64,000 nt of DNA from Cavia porcellus (GCF_034190915.1 NW_026947492.1:13503501-13567500), one strand, 5' to 3'. Positions 36,783 to 48,479 are shown, counted from the stretch's first letter. Made by a program: numbers and translations. The notes: generated by a model not told the origin, from the letters alone.

Positions 36783-36784
36783 GG

Positions 36785-37190
36785 ACACATTTATTATAAG
36801 TTCTTGTTTCACATGGGGACAGGCAAATACTAAATTTGCAGAGGGAACTGGCAGGGTGGAAATTCATGGCCAGCTGAGGTCACAGGACAAATCTGTAGGC
36901 TCTTGGCCGGAAACCCAGGGGAGAAGCAGCTATAACTCACCCTTGAAGCCACGTGTCTGCTCTGTGCACCCGTGGTCTTTTCTCCCTGTTTACATACCTG
37001 CCATCCCTTCTCATGACCTCAGTCCTGTTGGATTAGGGCCCGACTCGGATGACTTCATTTAACCTAATGACATTTTTAAAAGGTTCTCCCTGCAAATGCA
37101 GTTACACTTGGGAGTTAGAACTTCACAGTAAGAATTCTGGGAAGAAGGGTAAGCAAAATTCAGTTTACAGTGCTGGTCTCATACAGAAGA
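36785..37190 (-). mobile_element. MaLR-like LTR relic, antisense
   Basis: ACACATTTATTATAAGTTCT near the left edge and TGTTGGATTAGGGCCCGACT then GATGACTTCATTTAACCTAA match antisense MLT1-type LTRs. The middle is diverged. Confidence 0.5.
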
Positions 37191-37224
37191 GGTTTGCCAG
37201 TGCCTGTATTAAAGAGTCAGGGTC

Positions 37225-37460
37225 ATACAGGGAGTTAGATCATGGGCTTTGATGCCGATTAGATCTGACTTTCCCTTTGGCTTCCCCTTCATGAGTTATT
37301 TATCCTTGGCACAATATTCAGTGCTGCTCACCCCTGTGTTTTTCATTTTGAAAGCAGAGATGATTAAATCTCTTATCATGTTGAAGGTTTAATGATGCTC
37401 TTTATAACAACACTTTAGTGCTGGCCTTGGCACAAAGCAAGAGCTCGATCAACAGTGGTT
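37225..37460 (+). repeat. MIR SINE
   Basis: It reads GTTAGATCATGGGCTTTGAT, then CATGAGTTATTTATCCTTGG, then GCTGGCCTTGGCACAAAGCA and a tail AGAGCTCGATCAACAGTGG. This is the full MIR order. Confidence 0.7.
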
Positions 37461-37571
37461 GTAACTGTTGTTTCCCAAGTGTACACTGGGACCAGTGTCA
37501 TTTGCCGAGAAGTGGGGGAGCCCAGCTGGCCTCACGCCCTCATGGCCATTTCTTCCCCCGACTTCTCACAG

Positions 37572-37703
37572 AGCCCCTCTGCACACGCTTCATGGACTTC
37601 GTGTGTAAGAACCGCCAGCAGTGCCTGTTCCACTCCATGGTGTGTGACGGGATCATCCAGTGCCGGGATGGATCAGACGAGGACCCTGCGTTTGCTGGAT
37701 GCT
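37572..37703 (+). CDS. SORL1: SORL1 window exon 15: LDLR class A repeat 6
   Basis: It encodes [20 protein letters not shown] followed by [20 protein letters not shown] and FAGC. The longer final loop before the last cysteine (DEDPAFAGC) is a feature of this SorLA repeat. DGSDE supplies calcium ligands. The donor is GTGAGT. Confidence 0.98.
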
Positions 37704-38645
37704 GTGAGTGGGCTGGCAGGGCGGTCATTCATAGGCATGAGTTTGAGCTGCCCTGGAACGCACTTCCAGCACATACAAGTTGCAACAGCACATCTGAGTT
37801 TGCCTTGTCTGAGTTACCTTCCTTAAGAAGGCTGCTTTTTAGCTGTTAGTGTTTGCATGAAGGGATGAGGTCCCTTCTAATGGATGACCATGGTCTTGGC
37901 TCAAGTGTCACCTTATCCAGAGGCCTTCCTGAGCACTATGTACCCAGTACCCAGTCTCAGTACTCCCCTACCTGTTCCTAAGGTCTGCACAGCACCTTCC
38001 CTTCATTTTTGTACTGTGTATTTATTTTACTCTCTACCTCTCCTGCTAGAATACGAGTCACCGAACAGGGGCTTTGTTTCATCCATTGACATGGCCCCAG
38101 TCCTCAAACAGTGCCCTGCTTATAACTTGGGCTACCATAGCAGAGTGCCACAGATTAAAAGACTTGCATAACAGAAGTATATTCTCTTGCGGTTCTAGAG
38201 ACCAGAAGTCCAAGGTCAAGGTTGGCAGAGTTGCTTTCCTCTGAGACCTCTTTCTTGACCTGATAGATGGCCACGTTCTCCTTGCATCTCTGCATGGCCA
38301 TTCCTCTCTACGTGCCTGTGTCTGGATTTATAAAAATACCAGTCATATTGGATTAGGGCCCACCCTCGTGCCCTCCTTTAAACTTTAATTAGCTCTTTAA
38401 AATTATGTCCAAAACAGTCACTTGTTTGAAGTACTGGGGATTAGGACTTCAACCTATAAATTTTGGAAGGATAAACTCAGTCTATAATAGTACTCATAAA
38501 GTTTTACAGAATGGATTAATTAACCAAAGGTGTTTTCTATTAAGATTGAGTTTGCTCTTCTGTCCTCTTTCCGAGGCAGCACTGTTGCCATGAGCTCTCC
38601 AGTGCAGAAGTAATCTGGACTGACAGATGTTTGTTCCTTATGCAG
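37704..38645 (+). other. SORL1: Intron 15
   Basis: Mostly occupied by an antisense MLT1A-like LTR (38118-38490). The 37720-38110 part shows no recognised feature. Confidence 0.7.
38118..38490 (-). mobile_element. MLT1A-like MaLR solo LTR, antisense
   Basis: It reads CTTGGGCTACCATAGCAGAG, then GTTCTAGAGACCAGAAGTCC, AGTCATATTGGATTAGGGCC, TTAATTAGCTCTTTAAAAT and GGACTTCAACCTATAAATTT. Read on the - strand this is almost the whole MLT1A LTR. No internal sequence or coding remains. Confidence 0.85.
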
Positions 38646-38777
38646 CCCAAGACCCCGAGTTCCACAGGGTGTGTGACGAATTTGGTTTCCAGTGTCAGAA
38701 TGGAGTGTGCATCAGTCTGATTTGGAAATGTGATGGAATGGACGACTGTGGCGATTACTCTGATGAAGCCAACTGTG
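38646..38777 (+). CDS. SORL1: SORL1 window exon 16: LDLR class A repeat 7
   Basis: It encodes [20 protein letters not shown] followed by [20 protein letters not shown] and EANC. Six cysteines and DYSDE are present. The serine codon is split with exon 15, which fixes the start after TTATGCAG. The donor is GTGAGT. Confidence 0.98.
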
Positions 38778-39364
38778 GTGAGTTCAGATCTGCCTCTGTG
38801 TGTCCTGGCCTTCGGGTGACAGTGGGACCTGAGGTTAAGGAGAAAAGGTTAGCTAGAAATCACCCTGCGGACTTCGTATTCTTCTTCCTTAGCATTGCCT
38901 GCTGCAGTTCTCAAATCCCCCGTGAAAGAACTGAGTGAAGCAGGAACCTCAGATCTTGTAGGTGCCAGGAAGGTTTTTATTTCATTTTCTGTCCTTTCTC
39001 CAGTTAGGAGGATGACGCTGTATCTAGAGAAGGTAGGCTAGGTGAGGACTCGGGCATGTTACAGAGTGTGCTTTTTCTTCCCCAAAGTTACAAATTACAA
39101 CACAGCTGAGTTACCACCAGTACTTAGGTTATTCCTTCAGTGAAAAGGTGAAATAAAAACTCACGTGATTGCTCCAAGAATACCAAAAGGTAGAGCAGAG
39201 GAACAAGAGCAGAGGGCTGAGACCCGAGTGCCGTTGCCCTTGGGTCCTCGGGAGGGGCAGTGCGGGCGGCCCTGGACTCGGGCCTCGAGAAGGAGGTGGA
39301 CAGGAGGTGCCTAGCATCTAAACTGCCTTGGGGGACATGCTGAGGGTGTGATTGGTTTCTGCAG
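38778..39364 (+). other. SORL1: Intron 16
   Basis: A 587-base intron with no recognised repeat. A 199-codon open frame on the - strand (39124-39723) overlaps this intron, exon 17 and intron 17. It has no recognisable product and is taken as an antisense shadow. Confidence 0.7.
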
Positions 39365-39499
39365 AAAACCCCACAGAAGCTCCAAACTGTTCCCGCTACT
39401 TCCAGTTCCGGTGTGAAAATGGCCACTGCATCCCCAACAGGTGGAAATGTGACAGGGAGAATGACTGTGGAGACTGGTCTGACGAGAAGGATTGTGGGG
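39365..39499 (+). CDS. SORL1: SORL1 window exon 17: LDLR class A repeat 8
   Basis: It encodes [20 protein letters not shown] followed by [20 protein letters not shown] and EKDCG. Six cysteines and DWSDE are present, and NCS is a sequon. The donor is GTAAGA, after a run of G that makes the exact exon end depend on frame; the split aspartate codon with exon 18 sets it at 39499. Confidence 0.97.
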
Positions 39500-39812
39500 G
39501 TAAGAGGGAGGCCCCCCGGGGGCTGTGGGGGTAACTGGCCAACCACGCTGTCATGACACACTGGAGCAGTCTCACCTGTCTGCGTCGAATCTAACTTGGT
39601 CTCTTGAGTGCCTGCTTTATTCCTTATGTTTTTCGATTTTTTTTTTAGAGTTGTGACCTTGAGATTTTTTGACCTCTTCTCTTTCGTTTTGCAATCAGAG
39701 AGATTGTTTTCTCCTGTTTCCAAGGGTATTCTTTGCAGATTTAGCAGGGCACAACCGGTGGTTTACAGCATTGCTGCTCAGCACGAGGTCTTTGAGCTTG
39801 TTAGACATGGAG

Positions 39813-39987
39813 AATCTCAGCTGAGAGCGGTGGTGCAGGCCTGTTAGCCCAACACTTTGGGAGGCTGAGACAGGAGGACGCAAGCCCTGGGCAACTTAGT
39901 GTCTTACTGAGACCCTGTCTCAAAATTTAAAAATTTTAATAAAGGATTGGAGTGTAACTCAGTGCCAATATCTTGGGTTCAATCCCG

Positions 39988-39990
<3 letters not shown>
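39813..39990 (+). repeat. Composite B1-like plus ID SINE (squirrel-type)
   Basis: The B1-like part reads AGCGGTGGTGCAGGCCTGTT, then TTTGGGAGGCTGAGACAGGA, then GAGACCCTGTCTCAAAATT. The ID-like part follows with GGATTGGAGTGTAACTCAGT and TTGGGTTCAATCCCGAAT. The dimer resembles sciurid SINEs and supports the organism guess. Confidence 0.75.
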
Positions 39991-39991
<1 letters not shown>

Positions 39992-40026
<35 letters not shown>

Positions 40027-40033
40027 CACACAC
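39992..40033 (+). repeat. (CA)n microsatellite at SINE tail
   Basis: A CA run with a single G interruption starts exactly at the 3' end of the composite SINE. A microsatellite grown from a SINE tail is the likely origin. Confidence 0.95.
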
Positions 40034-40555
40034 ATGCACAAGTGCAAAATCTGTGGCCCTGCCCCACATCTCCGGAATGCGAATTTGCACTGTGAAAGGT
40101 CCCTAGGTCCTGCTTACGCTGTGACACACAGAGAAGCACCGACGAGGAACATGTGCCTTTCTTACTTCCCTCTTGGTGTTCTCACCTTCAAGGCAGGTCC
40201 TGCGGTCAGCGTGATGAATTAACTGCGTCAGTGGGGCTTTCCCAGCCATCCTGTGTCCTCCAGGCCCCCTGTTCTTTCCATCAGACCTCACAAGTCCCTG
40301 CAAAGATAAACTCACCCCACAGTTAGCTTGTATCCATCTGATACTATGGTAACTCTGCTCCCCAAAAGGCAAGCGGATGCCCTACTCTGACTCCCCATTG
40401 TAAGCGATTTGCAGATGGGCTGCTGTTCTGAGCCTGTCACTGGCCTCTGGGCTTGAGTAGCTAAGACTAGGACATGAGCTGTAGGTTTGGGACCCATTTT
40501 GGTCTGAGGTCAGATTTCTAGTAATGCTCTGGATCTTCTCGCTTGGTCTTCTCAG

Positions 40556-40711
40556 ATTCCCACATTCTTCCCTCCCCCACACCTGGGCCCTCCACGTGTC
40601 TGCCCAATTACTTCCGCTGCAGCAACGGGGCCTGTGTGATGGACACCTGGGTGTGCGACGGCTACCGGGACTGCGCAGACGGCTCGGATGAGGAAGCCTG
40701 CCCCTCGCTTG
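40556..40711 (+). CDS. SORL1: SORL1 window exon 18: LDLR class A repeat 9
   Basis: It encodes [20 protein letters not shown] followed by [20 protein letters not shown] and [12 protein letters not shown]. The first dozen residues form a Pro/Ser/Thr linker before the module. Six cysteines and DGSDE follow. A 314-codon open frame runs antisense across this GC-rich exon and is not a gene. The donor is GTGAGC. Confidence 0.97.
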
Positions 40712-41078
40712 GTGAGCCCCGTCCCTGTGCCCCTCCTGTGGCTCCTGCTGTGGGGAGAGGACTTCTAGGAGCACCCCACCGTGCTTCTCCCCAACACTGG
40801 GGAGGCAGGCAGACTTCTGGTGCTGCTCCTGGGGTAGAAAATCAGGGGAGCCTGAAAGGCAGCATCTCATTTCCAAACTGCCCTCCGAACTGCCCGCTGG
40901 AAGAGGCCAGGCACCTGCTCCCCAGCCCTGCTGCGGCCCGGCGGCCTCTGCTTCCTTCCCAGTGGGAAATTGCAGTTGGAATGATAGAAGGCTTCTGTGT
41001 ATTAAACTCTCACGGGACAGGGCCCAATTTTCCTGTTTGCTGGCTGGCTGGCCTGTGCTGGTAAAAGAAGAGTGAACA

Positions 41079-41092
41079 CTGCCATCTAGTGG
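41079..41092 (-). promoter_or_regulatory. Candidate CTCF-binding motif
   Basis: On the - strand the 14 bases read CCACTAGATGGCAG. This fits the published degenerate CTCF core CCASYAGRKGGCRS at every position. It sits in intron 18, 368 bases after exon 18. Occupancy cannot be judged from sequence. Confidence 0.5.
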
Positions 41093-41110
41093 CTGAACAG
41101 GGGGCAGCTG

Positions 41111-41164
41111 CAGGGCTGGGCGGGAACCCGCAGGGCTGGGCAGGAACCACAGGGCTGGGCAAGG
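41111..41164 (+). repeat. Short tandem array, 20-bp unit
   Basis: Two full units beginning CAGGGCTGGGC at 41111 and 41131 are followed by a partial third from 41150. Spacing is 20 then 19 bases. It is GC-rich and lies just beside the CTCF-type motif. Confidence 0.9.
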
Positions 41165-42849
41165 TGAGGCGCTGGCTGCTCCGGATCCCACCTGCTTGGG
41201 GTGTGCTCTCACCTCGGGCAAAAAGTGTATGACGCTGGGTTCCTCCCTAAGCGGCAGCGTGTTTTGAACAGGACAGCATAGAGGCTTGTTAGCCATGCTT
41301 TGTATAATCCTTGTCCTAGCAGACATCTAATCATCTGATTCTCTCCCTGGATAACTGTACTTCCCTGCTTAAAAATCACCAATACTATCATCTTGTTCTT
41401 CCTACATCAATTCTTGATGCGTATTACAGTTTCCAAGGCCCGATGTGCACCAGCTCTTTCTTAGCTCCCTTAATACTTACATCAGCCCTGCTGAACCCCT
41501 CATCCGTGCCAGTTGGACTCAGTTCCTTCCCAGCTGTACGTCTGCAGTGAGGCTTCTGCCCTTAGCAGAATCTCCTGGGCCCTCTACCTTACTCTCCTGC
41601 TTCTCCTGTCTCCGAAACCCTCCACCCATCAAGGCAAATTGAAGCCTGGATTTTATAGAGAAGAGACCTTGCTATGTTATAAGTATTTCTTAAAGTACGG
41701 CCCATTGACTACCTGTAACAGAGTCACCTGAGGTGGGTGAGCCTAGGAGATCCCCGTGGGCTTCTTAGGGTCACTGAGGTTGAGATTCTTGTTTGAAACC
41801 CCACCTCCAGGGAGCTTTCTCTGACTCCCTTAATGGATATGTAGGTGTTTTCCAGGATCATTGGCTTTACCTTGGCTCTTTTGATTCTTAACTGTGACCC
41901 GCCCTATGTAGTCTAATTTTTTCACATGTGCAGACCTTTTTTTTTTTTTTCTATAAGAGTTATGTGGAGCTCCTGCCTTGGAATCATCTGTATACAGCTT
42001 AAATCTTTTGCGGTATCTACCACTATGATAGGCAAATAGTTGGTACCTCATTCATGCTTCTCAAACTAAAATGAACTACAAAAAGAGAAATCTGTTACCT
42101 CTGTCCTTCACTTTCAAGGCCCATCTGTCTATTGAGTAACTTGTTTATCCCTCTCTGAACGTTGTTTTTGATTATTGAGACTCTGACCAGGATATTAGCA
42201 TACTCTAGCAAATTCTGACTAATCGAGTGAGTAAACCCTCAGTTGTATGTCTCATTCTGCTTTTGTGCCTTCTTTCTGTGTAGATCTTTGGTATAAATTT
42301 AAACTTGGTGTTGTCTCCCAGTGTCACTTTTTATTTCTTTAGTGTAGAAGTTTCCTAAGTGGTTTCACATCCTTATTTCTCTCTTTCATCTTGTCTTCTT
42401 GGGAGACTCATGCTGATATGTGATCATAGCTGTCCCCACTCTTGGGGCTTTCCTATGGCTCCTTTACTGTCCAAAAGTAAGTGGCATCATTTGTTGTGGC
42501 TTAGCTTTCTAGGACCTTGGTAATTTTAGAGTTATCTCTGAGACTGATCCATATCCCCAGAGAGAATTCCTACAGTCTCTTGCCTATACAACGGAGATTT
42601 TCTTTATGAAGTTTTTGGAACAAGAAATGAGATCTTCACATTCTGCTGTCCGTAGGCTTAACCCCAGGTTTATAGGAAGAGGGCTCTTGCTCCCACTATG
42701 CCTCTCTGAGCAGCTCTCTATTTTTATTCTGTTCACATGACAGCCTTCTGGTCGTCTATCAGGATGAGCTCTGTGGGGATGGTCTCCTGGGGCTGTTAGG
42801 TGGAAGGGATGCAGGGCATGTGGCCACTATTATGTTGTTTTTGTTTATG

Positions 42850-42905
42850 TTGTTATGTTGCCTGCGAGGTAAGCATTCTACCACTGGGCTATGCTCTGAG
42901 CCCCT
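42850..42905 (-). repeat. ID-type SINE fragment, antisense
   Basis: GAGGTAAGCATTCTACCACT then GGGCTATGCTCTGAGCCCC matches the 5' half of an ID element read backwards. Confidence 0.65.
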
Positions 42906-43392
42906 GTGGATGCTCATAAACATCTTGCAGTTGGTTCCTTTATTTTACTCCCCCCTTCTTCACCCCCAGTTAAAAGGAGCCACTTTCTGAACTTTGTAAG
43001 GGATTTGTAGTATTGAACTGGTTGGTTCTTTTTTTTCTCCTCTTACATCTCAGAGGAGGATACAAACGTCTTTCATCTCCTTAGACACTTGCCATGGTCT
43101 GTCTGCTGTCCAGCTTCCTAAATTTCATTATTTTTGTGTATTTTCCTATTATCCATGCCCTTGTGCGTTTAGGTCTTTAAAACCAGTCTCTGAACTTGGT
43201 CTCTGCTGGGTCCTATGAGGGAGCAAATTAGGTGTCAGCATCCAATCCACTGTCTTGGTTCAGAGGTCATACTTGACTTCAGGCTCTAATAGCAACCCCT
43301 GATGCACTGTGATTTCCTAACATGTCGAGTTGATGCTGTTACTGCCGAGCTCCTCAATACTAACGTGTGACTTTTTATAATCTCTTTTCTAG

Positions 43393-43542
43393 CGAATGTC
43401 ACTGCCCCCTCCACCCCCACCCAGGTTGGGCAGTGTGACCGATTTGAGTTCCAGTGTCACCAACCCAAGAAGTGCATCCCCAACTGGAAGCGCTGTGATG
43501 GCCATCAGGATTGCCAAGATGGCCAGGATGAGGCCAACTGCC
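43393..43542 (+). CDS. SORL1: SORL1 window exon 19: LDLR class A repeat 10
   Basis: It encodes [20 protein letters not shown] followed by [20 protein letters not shown] and [10 protein letters not shown]. The Pro/Thr linker is followed by six cysteines. The calcium site reads DGQDE, lacking the usual serine; I recall R at this place in human, so this is a known oddity of the repeat. NVT is a sequon. The donor is GTGAGT. Confidence 0.97.
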
Positions 43543-45237
43543 GTGAGTAGTTAGAGAGCGCCCAGCCCAAGGCAGCCTCGAGAGAGCTGTCAGAGAGACA
43601 GAGACAGAGACAGAATGAGAGTGGGAGTCCACGCACTTCAGTGTAACTATACTTTCATAGTATGCTCTCAGGGACTTTATGGCACAAATCCACATCATAT
43701 TATATGGTAGTCACATTTTTAAAGTAAGTTGCCTGGCTAATTTTAAATATCAGGAACAGATCCATTAAAATTTTTTTCTGAATGAATGAGAGAAATCAGG
43801 ATTTTGCTCTGAATTTCAACTGACTGAGATACCCGTGGATAAAGCCATTACCTTTCATATACGCATCCATTCTTCTAGATGTGTTTAGCAAGCATGTATG
43901 AGGTACAGAGACCGTACTTTTTAGGCAAGATCACCTCCAGCACCTCGTTAAGAAATTTAGCCTTAGCCCCTGGAGTAATTCCAGTTGGTGAGTCTGAACC
44001 CAGTGTGGGAAAATGTGCCCACTGTCTGTGGGTTCTGATTTGAGACAATTGTCAGACAGAATAAATCTCGACTCCTGCTTCTCCGGTGTCTCCAGAGAGG
44101 ACTCGTGGAGTAGATGATAGAGGGAGACTATGGCTCTGTGAGCTCACTGAGGGTCACAGTGTGAGCTCAACAAGGGTGTCCTACATCTCAGGAGGACGGT
44201 CAGAGGGCAGGGGGTAAAAGTAGACCACCTGGAGGTCAGGATACAGAGATGAGGCCATGCATTTCCTCCTTATCCAAAAGACAGTGTTTGGTTCCCTGGC
44301 TGCACACAAAATCCACCTCTGGTCTGATAGGTAGGACTATAGTGATTTGGGAAATGGGTGGCCAAGGAGTGCCCATCCACCCGCCATCCACTTGCCACTT
44401 GATGATGGACATTGCTGCAGGTTGGGGCTCCCTCCTTTTGGGGGTCTCCTCTCCATCTAGTGACTTACTGACTACAGGCAGGAGATGTGCCAGCCAGTCA
44501 CATGCCCTTTACTGCCAGAAAGGGCTTTCATCTATGTCTGATTTATCCTCCAGTGAGCAGAGAGTAGCACAGAGGGACCCTGCTCTCAGCAGAGAGCCTT
44601 CCCTACCCCTAACGCAAGCAGAAGGTATCTCCGTTCCTCTTCTTTGATCCCTGTTCTGGTCCCATTTCTCTCTATAACACTTCATAAGTGAAAATTGAAA
44701 CCCGAAATGGAACTCCACCAAATGCTACCAGGTCAGGGTAGACTAGGATTGAAAACAGAGAATGTTAGTTATCCTTAATTCTTCTAACTCTGTTATGAAA
44801 TTTACATAGTAACAGGACCATGTAAGAGGTGCTTATGAAAAGTGTTTTGGTCTTCTTTAATCACTGAATCAGGAACAATTGTCAGAGGACGTCAGGAATC
44901 CATCTGTGTGTGATTCTCAGCATCAGACAAGTGGGGAAGATTCTGTGCTATCCTAGGTATTTGGTGTGTGTCTGGTAACATCGTCAGTCTGGTTGGTGAA
45001 TAGTCGTTGATCGCACAGGATGTGCAGGCACAATCAGGCTACTGAAGACACCGATTCTAGTGGGCAGAACATGAGTCCTTCATTGCTTGGGGAGGATCCT
45101 ATGGATGGAGGGGACAGTATGGGGGCGACAGTAATAGAAAGTCTCTTCAAGGAACTGATGTAGCGCAGAGATCTCACCATCTTCCTGGAGAGGTGAGAGC
45201 TGGTCAGGAAAAGCATCCAGCTGATGACTCGTTTATT

Positions 45238-45350
45238 TTAAGAAATATTTTTCTACTATGTTACCCAGGGTAGCTCTGAACTCTTGGACTCAAGTGATCC
45301 CCGAGCCTCTCAGCCGAGCAGCAGGGACTACAGGTGCACCCCACGCTTCT
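45238..45350 (-). repeat. B1/7SL-like SINE monomer, antisense
   Basis: It reads TACTATGTTACCCAGGGTAG, then TCTGAACTCTTGGACTCAAG, then GCAGGGACTACAGGTGCACC. This is the antisense 7SL-derived order. Confidence 0.75.
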
Positions 45351-45379
45351 CAGCTCTGAAGGAGTATTAATGGGCAACA

Positions 45380-45800
45380 GTGAGGCAAGGTGACAGATGA
45401 CAGACATCCTAGGGACAGCATGAACACCCAGAGGCTCAGAAAAAAGGTCTGAGGAGGGCCATGGACAGGGCACAGGTTGAGTGCAGAGAGACAGGCAGGG
45501 GCTTGGGCAGGGCATCCACAGTAGGTCTTTATCCTTCTGGTCCTAGGGAACCATTGCAGATTTTAGCAGGAGTGGGAGTGTCCTTACATTTTAGATCACT
45601 CGGACTTTGTCATGAGAGGATCTGGGTTAGAGGAGGATCTGGGTTAGAGGAACGGGGTGAGATTGGAATCCAGTGCCATTGAGGAGACCACTGTGATGGG
45701 ACTGCAGAGGTGAAATGGAGGAAGTGGACCTTGGTATATCAGGGGCTGTGGCCACTGAGGAAGGCAGAGTGAGGTCCCCTGCTCTGGATGACTGGAGTAC
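45380..45800 (+). repeat. Ancient mammal-wide repeat, family unassigned
   Basis: ACCATTGCAGATTTTAGCAG and GAGACCACTGTGATGGGACT follow the order of the old element suspected at 22 kb. The limits are uncertain. Confidence 0.35.
45617..45650 (+). repeat. 17-bp tandem duplication
   Basis: AGGATCTGGGTTAGAGG occurs twice in direct succession with no mismatch. Confidence 0.98.
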
Positions 45801-48479
45801 CGTTGCTGCCAGTCAAGGGTGGGATGCCAGGCTTCCTTGTGCAGGGCTGGGACCGTGGAGGGCTCACTGACTGGCAGTGGAGGCTAGGCTGGGGAGAGGC
45901 TGTCTAGAGGGTAGATCTGTCATCGTGGGAGTTGTTTTCATCCTGCTTATGTGGTCATCATTGTCGGGGGCTCTTCCACATGATCTCCAGTGAATCTTTG
46001 CCAGGCTCCACACTTCTGTGGTTCCCCGGAACTGTCTCTACAGTGATCAGCCTGTGGAGACAGGTTTCAGTATGTCCTGGAGGTCTTCAGAGGCTGCTGA
46101 CTTGAGACAGAAATTTTGTCTTAGCCAAGTTCTTAACCTGACAGATGAAACTTTCTTGTTACCCAGTGTAAGTGGAGTTTGTTTTTTTCACGTGCACTTT
46201 TTCTGTGTGGGTTGCCAGGCTCCCCTCAATTGTGCTGCTTTTCTTCTCCACAAAAGTCACTTGTGCTTTTGTGTTGTTTGTCTGAAGAGGTTTTCTTTAT
46301 CCAAAATCAAGGAGTTGGTAAGTTGCTCCGTAGGGGTTTTTTTTTTTCACGAAATACCCTGTAACTTTTGCCAATTCCTCATTTTCTAGGCTAGGTTGAT
46401 TTGTTTTGTTTGCTTGCTGTTTAGGAAGATGGTAAGGTGCCCCATTAATGACATCCTCAGTTATCAGGAACCAAGTAGAGGCGGGTACATTTTGGGGATG
46501 AACTGTACACCAGTACACTTGCTTCTAATTATCTGGAACTCAGGAACCAAAAAGCCTCTGACTGTATTGCCTATTAATATGTTTTTCATTGTTTCACCCG
46601 TTGGCTTTCTTGCTCTTGGCTTTTATTTTTCTCTTTACTTTATCATACATGGTCTTCTTCAGGCTGCTTCTACTTTGCTCCTTATGTTTGCTGTTGTAAT
46701 GTTCCACTTACGTTTCAACTTTGTGATTTGGTATCATTCCATTTTAGAGATGAGAAAACTAAGATTTGAAGAGGACCACTTAGTAACAGACTGAGATATT
46801 TACTTAGGTAAAGACTTGTGATCTTTCCATCGTGTTATTTGTATTGAAAGTCCTTAGGATGGAAGGGTACACCACACATAAATTGAAATTTTAAATAGGG
46901 ATTAGTGTAACATTTTATGCTTGCATTAAAAGAAAGAAAAAGTTGACCCTTAGAAATTAAAGCAACATGACAGGTTGATCCTACACTCACCAAAACGACA
47001 ATAGGAAATATTTGAGCCCCATAACTGCACATTAAGATGAACGTGAGAAATAATTAATAAAGAGAAAAAGAAATAGAATCACCCTCTTGGGTGCTAGTAA
47101 CGCGTTAAATATTGAATGTGTGAGCCAGTATCTCCAGTCTGTTTGAAATCCGTCTTGTTCGCAACAATGGTATTTAGTTAAGGGACTTAATATCAAGATG
47201 TGCCGTCACCACATTTTGGTTTTGACACGGTTCTTCTGAGAGAAACTGATGGCTACTGCATTCTGTGCTAAGCGTCCATCAGTCATCTCTTTACTAATCA
47301 GCTTCAGAATTTTCAGAGAGGACTTTCCCGATTCTGAAACTTTTTGCTTTTAAAGTTTTGAGATATGTTTTATAAAGAAGTCCGAAACATTCTTCAGCCA
47401 CCTGACTCATCTGTTGTCTGCTGGTATTTTCTCACATTCTTAGCAATTGGAAGACTTGGGGGATGATGATCTTGTATTTTTTTTAAACAATCCCCTTCTG
47501 AGCAGCTGCTCACCCTGACTATAAAGTGGTGCAACCCACTCGCCCTTTAACTCACACTCTTTTTTATGTTTCTCTGTAGCTCTTACACCATTCTTAACAT
47601 ATTTGTTGGTTGACTTGTTTGTAGTTTCTTTCAGTGGACAATAAACTCTCTGAGGGTAGGTCTCTGTCTGTTTGACACATTGTCATATTCTTAGTGACCT
47701 GATTTATGGTAGATTCTTCATCAGTGCTCACTGCACAGATGGGTGAATTCTATCTTGGATTCCTAAGGCCATTATAGGAGTACTTCTTTAACCATTTTTT
47801 AATAGTGCAACATGCTGTTATATGTGGTACACTCAGACACTTCCGTGAGACAAACCAATGTCAGCTCAGCATGGAATGGATTTCTGTAATATAATGAACA
47901 TTATCCAGTTTCTCTGCCTGTGTCTCAAAACATGTGGCTAGATTGGGCCCGCCTGGATAATACAGATCAATTTGATCACATCTGTGAAATCTCTTTTGCC
48001 ATATAAAGTAACCTATTATTTAGATTACAAGGATTAGAATATGAAAATCTTTGAATGAAGCCAGTATTAGACCCTACTTACTGATGGTATTGGGTCTCTG
48101 ATGTCACCAGAGTAATGGAAGGGTGAGATACCTCAGCCTGGCTCAGATCCCTTGGGGTAGCAGATCCAGGTCTTGTAACTGGTCCATTCTGTCCTCTCCA
48201 TGAGCATCATTTCTTTTAGAGCCTCCCCTGCTGGAGAGAAGCATTTGACTAATAGCCTGCCAGCGAGTTAACTGTTCACCTACCACAGCTCTTTATCTTG
48301 TGTTATTTCCTTTTCTGTGAAAATACTTTTGAAACTTGAACAATTAAAAACCACTTTACAAGTAGGTGTGCATCTTAACATTGTGATTCACCTCATTATT
48401 TGTGTCACTCAAATCAGAAGTCAGAGCACCATTCTAGACCACCAGCTAATAGGGATAGAGTAATTAGTCTTATAGAGGA

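Larger units (their letters stand above)
35827..37571 (+). other. SORL1: Intron 14
   Basis: It contains a MER5A-like relic, a GACA microsatellite, a MaLR-like LTR relic and a MIR, each listed separately. About 35900-36500 shows nothing recognised. Confidence 0.65.
39500..40555 (+). other. SORL1: Intron 17
   Basis: It holds a composite SINE with a CA-repeat tail (39813-40035). The rest has no recognised feature. A T-rich acceptor tract ends in TCTTCTCAG. Confidence 0.7.
40712..43392 (+). other. SORL1: Intron 18
   Basis: Its first 500 bases are GC-rich and hold a CTCF-type motif and a short tandem array. A partial antisense ID SINE lies near 42850-42905. About 41200-42830 shows no recognised feature except a T-run at 41938-41950. 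Confidence 0.6.

Noticed and set aside
39124..39723. 199-codon open frame on the - strand over exon 17
   Set aside because: It overlaps the real exon antisense, begins and ends in introns, and shows no known family.
40382..41326. 314-codon open frame on the - strand over exon 18
   Set aside because: It lies antisense to a GC-rich coding exon and its flanks, has no recognisable domain and is low in complexity. Stop-free antisense frames are common in such sequence.
46018..46794. Overlapping open frames of 123 and 132 codons in intron 19
   Set aside because: They are hydrophobic, AT-rich translations with no recognisable domain and no splice or promoter context.
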